Of a stretch of 10,140 nt of DNA, positions 7,408 through 10,140 are shown piece after piece. Numbering within the stretch: position 1 is the first letter of the stretch; each line of letters begins with the position of its first letter. The stretch lies in contig QOAB01000147.1 in NCBI GenBank assembly GCA_003978285.1, forward strand, positions 1 to 10,140. Direction: 5' to 3'. The notes beneath the pieces are model-generated. The model saw only the letters and a list, made by a program, of their open reading frames with translations. It was not told where the DNA came from and did not search any database. The position numbers were made by a program, and so were the translations under genes. This DNA comes from Candidatus Thioglobus sp. (GTDB lineage Bacteria > Pseudomonadota > Gammaproteobacteria > PS1 > Thioglobaceae).

Positions 7408-8415
7408 TCATTTTTTCCCACGATTCGCACTATACCCTGTGACTGATCCCATTGTTTTTTTCGTAATCCAAGGGGGGTACATTTCCACATCCTCTGGTTT
7501 AGGCTCAACATTCCAAAGTCGTTCTGCATTGCCGTGCGCTACTGCATGAGCTACTTCATCTGGAAGCTCAGATAAACCTTTCCACCACAAGCTCATTTCT
7601 TTTTTAAGATACTTTCGTGGAACCCACCACTTACTAAATACCATATCTAGGGCAAAAATAAAGTGTTCAGGATATTCAACTATTAGACGCTTCCATTGTG
7701 GAGTCAATCTTTGATATTTGAACATATTAATAAACGGCTTTCCACTTTTCCCTTTGTTCGTAGCATGAGATGTCATAAAATAAACGTTTGGAAATTCATC
7801 AAGCAACGCTTTAACTGAATCTGATTCTAACTGCGCCATATGGATAAGTATTACAGGTTGTTTTGGGTTTGTATTTAAAAAAGTTTTTAATTTATTCATA
7901 TAAGACTTACGATCATCATCTGAAAGAGAATTGAATTCTATATGGACAATAAATGGCCACCCTTTATGCTTAGCTACTTTTAAAGCCTCCAATACTTGGT
8001 CGTCATCGAAATCGGTACGTACTTCCTGAAATTGTCCCCCCATACTATCGTGCCAAATAAGTACTTCAGCCATAGCTTTAAAGTCACTATTATTAGCCTG
8101 TTTTGCTAACCTCGCAGAAAAACGTGATCTGTGCTTTCTTTGATACCCTTTCCCTTTGATTATTACAGATGGCAATATTCTGTCTGGGTACTCTTTGGAA
8201 AAGCTGACTATTTCTAGCGGATCTCTTTTCAAATGTGATGAAAGAAATGTTCGATAAACTCCACCGTGATCCATTAAGGAGATAACGCGCTCTTCATCTA
8301 CCCTATGATCCATTTGGCTATGTGCGTCAATAAAATATAAATTCGGCGTAACTCTTGATGGCAGCGCAGCATCAACTGAAAAAGATAAAAATAAAAATAT
8401 CCACAATCCTTTCAT
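7408..8415 (-). CDS. Secreted amidohydrolase-like protein (amidohydrolase-2 type TIM barrel)
   Basis: The 335-residue product begins with a typical signal peptide (MKGLWIFLFLSFSVDA, cleavage probably after A16), so it should act in the periplasm or outside. The rest looks like a metal-dependent TIM-barrel hydrolase of the amidohydrolase-related type. Visible elements are a first-strand motif FIDAHSQ (D30, H32), E117 in AEVLIWH, H158 in FIVHIEF, H192 in VILIHMAQ, D257 in FALDMVF, and the C-terminal HGNAERLW signature (294-301). The usual HxH pair on strand 1 is H-S-Q here, so one metal ligand is replaced. Substrate unknown. The ATG has an AAAGG-like ribosome binding site about seven bases upstream. 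It stands alone, with terminators on both sides, within the tRNA-bounded segment, suggesting acquired cargo. Base composition does not differ obviously by eye from its neighbours. Confidence 0.8.
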   Translation of the reverse strand: MKGLWIFLFLSFSVDAALPSRVTPNLYFIDAHSQMDHRVDEERVISLMDHGGVYRTFLSSHLKRDPLEIVSFSKEYPDRILPSVIIKGKGYQRKHRSRFSARLAKQANNSDFKAMAEVLIWHDSMGGQFQEVRTDFDDDQVLEALKVAKHKGWPFIVHIEFNSLSDDDRKSYMNKLKTFLNTNPKQPVILIHMAQLESDSVKALLDEFPNVYFMTSHATNKGKSGKPFINMFKYQRLTPQWKRLIVEYPEHFIFALDMVFSKWWVPRKYLKKEMSLWWKGLSELPDEVAHAVAHGNAERLWNVEPKPEDVEMYPPWITKKTMGSVTGYSANRGKK

Positions 8416-8451
8416 ACTGTACCTTTTTTCTTATGATTTGACTAACAATAA

Positions 8452-8471
8452 ATGATTATTTTTTAATCATA
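8452..8471 (-). promoter_or_regulatory. Candidate -10 overlapping an operator-like dyad, amidohydrolase gene
   Basis: ATGATTA and TAATCAT form a perfect 7-bp inverted repeat with a 5-nt spacer (8452-8470). On the minus strand it overlaps a TATGAT -10 candidate (8466-8471), about 50 nt before the ATG. I see no good -35. The overlap would suit a repressor site. Confidence 0.35.
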
Positions 8472-8528
8472 CCACGATTCCAAGATGACTTGATTTGAAT
8501 TGTAGACAAGCAAATTTACATATTTTTT

Positions 8529-8541
8529 TATACTAGTCGGT
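8529..8541. repeat. Right copy of the 13-bp direct repeat inside the island
   Basis: TATACTAGTCGGT, partner of 7253-7265 with one mismatch. It lies 108 bp inside the tRNA 3' end, between the tRNA terminator and the amidohydrolase gene. Confidence 0.35.
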
Positions 8542-8547
8542 GTGAGA

Positions 8548-8576
8548 TTTAACGGTTAAATTGATTATCTATAATC
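8548..8576. repeat. Two adjacent palindromes upstream of the amidohydrolase gene
   Basis: TTTAACGGTTAAA (8548-8560, 6-bp arms around one base) and GATTATCTATAATC (8563-8576, 6-bp arms around two bases) sit two bases apart. Both are perfect. They may be binding sites for a dimeric regulator or recombination protein; AT-rich sequence raises the chance expectation. Confidence 0.35.
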
Positions 8577-8610
8577 CTTTGTAAACTACTGATATAAAAG
8601 GCTTTAGACG

Positions 8611-8636
8611 AAAAAAAAGACCTCCTAAGAAGTCTT
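8611..8636 (-). terminator. Intrinsic terminator after tRNA-Leu
   Basis: On the minus strand AAGACTTC, loop TTAG and GAGGTCTT form an 8-bp stem with one G-T pair, followed by a run of at least six T. It begins about 14 nt after the tRNA CCA end. It is not duplicated beside the 7183-7206 fragment. Confidence 0.85.
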
Positions 8637-8649
8637 AATTATTAATATT

Positions 8650-8734
8650 TGGTGCGGAAGGAGAGACTCGAACTCTCACGTCTTGCGACACTGGAACCTA
8701 AATCCAGCGTGTCTACCAATTCCACCACTCCCGC
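8650..8734 (-). tRNA. tRNA-Leu, anticodon UAG, with encoded CCA
   Basis: The 85-nt cloverleaf folds by eye: acceptor GCGGGAG/CTTCCGC (7 bp, one G-T), D-arm GTG/CAC with loop GAATTGGTAGA, anticodon stem CTGGA/TCCAG with loop TTTAGGT, long variable arm closed by GTC/GAC as expected for class II tRNA-Leu, T-arm GAGAG/CTCTC with loop TTCGAGT, discriminator A and genomic CCA. Anticodon TAG lies at 8698-8700 and reads CUN leucine codons, mainly CUA. It has its own strong promoter and terminator, and its last 24 nt recur at 7183-7206. Confidence 0.97.
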
Positions 8735-8763
8735 ATTTATTAAACACCCCTAAGGATGAAGAT

Positions 8764-8792
8764 TTGAAATTATACCTAATTAATGTTACAGT
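8764..8792 (+). promoter_or_regulatory. Candidate promoter of the DUF2892 gene
   Basis: TTGAAA (8764-8769, 5 of 6) and TACAGT (8787-8792, 4 of 6) are 17 nt apart on the plus strand, about 32 nt before the ATG. It overlaps the divergent tRNA promoter almost completely. Confidence 0.4.
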
Positions 8793-8797
8793 GATAA
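8769..8797 (-). promoter_or_regulatory. Sigma70 promoter of tRNA-Leu
   Basis: On the minus strand a perfect TATAAT (8769-8774) lies exactly 17 nt from TTATCA (8792-8797, 4 of 6 against TTGACA). Transcription would start near 8762, giving a leader of about 28 nt before the mature tRNA 5' end. Confidence 0.65.
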
Positions 8798-8824
8798 CTT
8801 TCAAACTTAAGAGGTGGTATAAAT

Positions 8825-9034
8825 ATGACAATTAATAATGCTGTTTCAGCAATGGCTGGTGTTGTCGTAATGATTTCATTACTATTAGGTTCTGAGGTTA
8901 TTACTTCAGCTTTTTTTCAAGACGCTAATTGGTTGTGGCTAACCGGTTTTGTGGGTTTTAATTTACTACAGTCAGCTTTTACTGGTTTTTGCCCAGCAAC
9001 AATGGCCTTTAAAGCAATGGGATTAAAAAATTAG
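8825..9034 (+). CDS. Small DUF2892 (YgaP-type) inner-membrane protein
   Basis: A 69-residue protein with two membrane segments (about 6-22 and 35-53) separated by a short polar turn. The C-terminal part [26 protein letters not shown] carries the typical signature of the DUF2892 / YgaP transmembrane family, including the FTGFCP motif with its single Cys at 56. In YgaP-like proteins this domain anchors a rhodanese; here it stands alone, as it often does, and its function is unknown. A good ribosome binding site, AAGAGGTGG (8809-8817), is seven bases before the ATG. It is the only plus-strand gene in the window. Its TAG overlaps the TAA of the convergent cysG by 4 nt. Confidence 0.88.
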   Translation: MTINNAVSAMAGVVVMISLLLGSEVITSAFFQDANWLWLTGFVGFNLLQSAFTGFCPATMAFKAMGLKN

Positions 9035-10140
9035 TCGTTATCCGCGTCAAACCAATTTAGTTTTTCTCTAAGCTTCACCACTTCACCAACGATAATTAAC
9101 GTTGGCGCATGGATCGTTGTATTCTCAACCAAATCGGGTAATCCTGCTAAAGTTGTTACATAAACTTGTTGCTCTGGTGTAGTACCTTTTTCAACCAATG
9201 CGACTGGCATATCGCCACGCATACCATGCGCAATCAATTGCTCTGATAAATGTCTAGCACCTACCAATGCCATATAAAAAACAATGGTTTGTTGTTCAAC
9301 TGCCAACTCATTCCAAGGTAGATTCATACTGCCATCTTTTAAGTGACCTGTAACAAAACGACAAGATTGTGAATAGTCTCGGTGTGTTAATGGAATGCCT
9401 GAATAAGTCGAACAACCGGAAGCCGCAGTAATACCAGGCACTACCTGGAATGGAATACCATTCTCAGCTAGAGTTTCAATTTCTTCACCACCTCGACCGA
9501 AAATAAATGGATCGCCACCTTTAAGACGACAAACACGTCGACCTTGTTTGGCCAGATCGACCAATAATTGATTAATATCCCCCTGCGGTACGGCATGATT
9601 ATCACGCTCTTTACCTACATAAATCAACTCTGCATCACGACGCACTAGCTCCATCACTCCATCTGACACCAAGCGGTCGTACAAAATCACATCAGCTTGT
9701 TGCATCAAACGTAATGCTTTAAAAGTCAATAAGTCTGGATCTCCCGGACCACCACCAACTAGATATACCTCGCCCACACCGCTGTCAGCACTACCATCAA
9801 GTTGTGCTTGTAAATCTGCCTTGGCTTCATCGACCTTACCGGAGAATACTTTTTCTGCAACAATACCTGAGAAAGTCTTTTCCCAAAAATAACGTCGATC
9901 TTCAATATTGTTGAATTTTGCTTTGACCTGATCTCTAAAACTACCAGCAAGCTCTGCTAACTTTCCGTATGCATGTGGAATGGTGCTTTCGAGTTTTGCA
10001 CGAATCAAACGCGCCAAGACGGGTGCTTTTCCTGCGGATGAAATCGCAATCACGATTGGCGAACGATCAACAATTGATGGCATAATAAATGAGCACAAGT
10101 CTGGAGAATCCACCACATTAACTGGAATATTAGCTGTTTT
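9031..10140 (-). CDS. cysG: Siroheme synthase CysG (N-terminal part beyond window)
   Basis: Fused enzyme making sirohaem from uroporphyrinogen III: C-terminal SUMT methylations, then NAD-dependent dehydrogenation and ferrochelation by the N-terminal domain. The frame stays open to the window edge, showing 369 residues; by alignment with Salmonella CysG (457 residues) about 93 N-terminal residues are missing. Visible in order: NVVDSP with the catalytic Asp equivalent to D104, [17 protein letters not shown] with the Ser equivalent to S128 (the next Gly is Ala), a linker helix region (RRYFWEKTF), then the SUMT domain with [55 protein letters not shown] and FYMAL. The GTG near 10116 is internal to the conserved domain, not a start. 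Sirohaem serves sulfite or nitrite reductases, including dissimilatory ones; none is in view. Confidence 0.96.
   Translation of the reverse strand, partial: KTANIPVNVVDSPDLCSFIMPSIVDRSPIVIAISSAGKAPVLARLIRAKLESTIPHAYGKLAELAGSFRDQVKAKFNNIEDRRYFWEKTFSGIVAEKVFSGKVDEAKADLQAQLDGSADSGVGEVYLVGGGPGDPDLLTFKALRLMQQADVILYDRLVSDGVMELVRRDAELIYVGKERDNHAVPQGDINQLLVDLAKQGRRVCRLKGGDPFIFGRGGEEIETLAENGIPFQVVPGITAASGCSTYSGIPLTHRDYSQSCRFVTGHLKDGSMNLPWNELAVEQQTIVFYMALVGARHLSEQLIAHGMRGDMPVALVEKGTTPEQQVYVTTLAGLPDLVENTTIHAPTLIIVGEVVKLREKLNWFDADND

Larger units (their letters stand above)
7183..8673. mobile_element. Putative tRNA-Leu-associated island remnant
   Basis: Bounded by direct repeats of the tRNA-Leu 3' end: 8650-8673 within the intact gene and 7183-7206 as an isolated copy. 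About 1.44 kb lies between, holding one secreted amidohydrolase-like gene plus a terminator near each end. Tyrosine-recombinase elements that enter tRNA 3' ends leave this arrangement, with an intact gene on one side and a 3' fragment on the other. No integrase, excisionase or transposase is present, so it would be a decayed or non-autonomous unit. Alternatives are a partial tandem duplication, or a degenerate second tRNA-Leu gene of which only the 3' end survives. Confidence 0.55.

Noticed and set aside
7361..7549. Plus-strand open frame starting at a GTG near the amidohydrolase 3' end
   Set aside because: It runs mostly antisense to the amidohydrolase C-terminus, has no recognisable domain, and stops inside that gene.
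7207..8649. An insertion sequence or integrase gene within the island-like segment
   Set aside because: The only substantial coding frame is the amidohydrolase. I saw no transposase or tyrosine-recombinase motif and no terminal inverted repeats at the ends.
9759..9950. Minus-strand open frame inside cysG in another frame
   Set aside because: Overlaps the CysG coding frame, which is continuous and conserved. No frameshift is needed to explain cysG.
1..10140. CRISPR array or tandem repeat array
   Set aside because: No regularly spaced repeats were seen. The only clear duplication is the tRNA-Leu 3' end.

Overview
The window is AT-rich chromosomal DNA of a gammaproteobacterium, dense with housekeeping genes. 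The markers are a fused siroheme synthase CysG, System I cytochrome c maturation genes with a separate CcmI, a GlnB-type PII protein, and the succinylase lysine/DAP route (dapA, dapE). The low GC, compact spacing and gene content resemble the marine sulfur-oxidising SUP05/Thioglobus lineage and its relatives. That placement is inference and nothing in the window proves it.

Left part (1-1424), minus strand: dapA lacks its 3' end at the window edge. Upstream of it is glnB, which starts with GTG. Each gene has a candidate promoter of its own. The glnB leader holds both a perfect sigma70 -10 box and a sigma54-like -24/-12 element.

Centre (1425-7166), minus strand: a tight run of serB, ccmF, ccmI, dapE and trmD, read from 7166 down to 1425, with gaps of 6, -4, 7 and 3 bp. 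This looks like one operon joining serine synthesis, cytochrome c haem ligation, DAP/lysine synthesis and tRNA m1G37 methylation. ccmG and ccmH are absent between ccmF and ccmI, and trmD lies outside its usual rpsP-rimM-trmD-rplS cluster.

Right-centre (7183-8734): this is the most unusual stretch. An intact tRNA-Leu(UAG) gene (8650-8734, minus) is followed downstream by a terminator, then a secreted amidohydrolase-like gene with its own promoter-like and terminator-like signals. Next comes a 24-bp copy of the tRNA 3' end (T-loop to CCA, one mismatch), 17 bp upstream of serB. This is the footprint left by a site-specific element inserted at a tRNA 3' end. No integrase remains, so it would be a relic or minimal island of about 1.45 kb. 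Short TATACTAGT-containing direct repeats lie inside both ends.

Right end (8735-10140): a short region with overlapping divergent promoters serves the tRNA (minus) and a small DUF2892 membrane protein (plus). The latter converges on cysG (minus, 5' end beyond the window), and the two stop codons overlap by 4 nt. CysG makes sirohaem, the cofactor of sulfite and nitrite reductases, and would fit a sulfur-metabolising host.

I saw no CRISPR array, transposase, integrase or rRNA. The island-like segment is the only clear accessory element.
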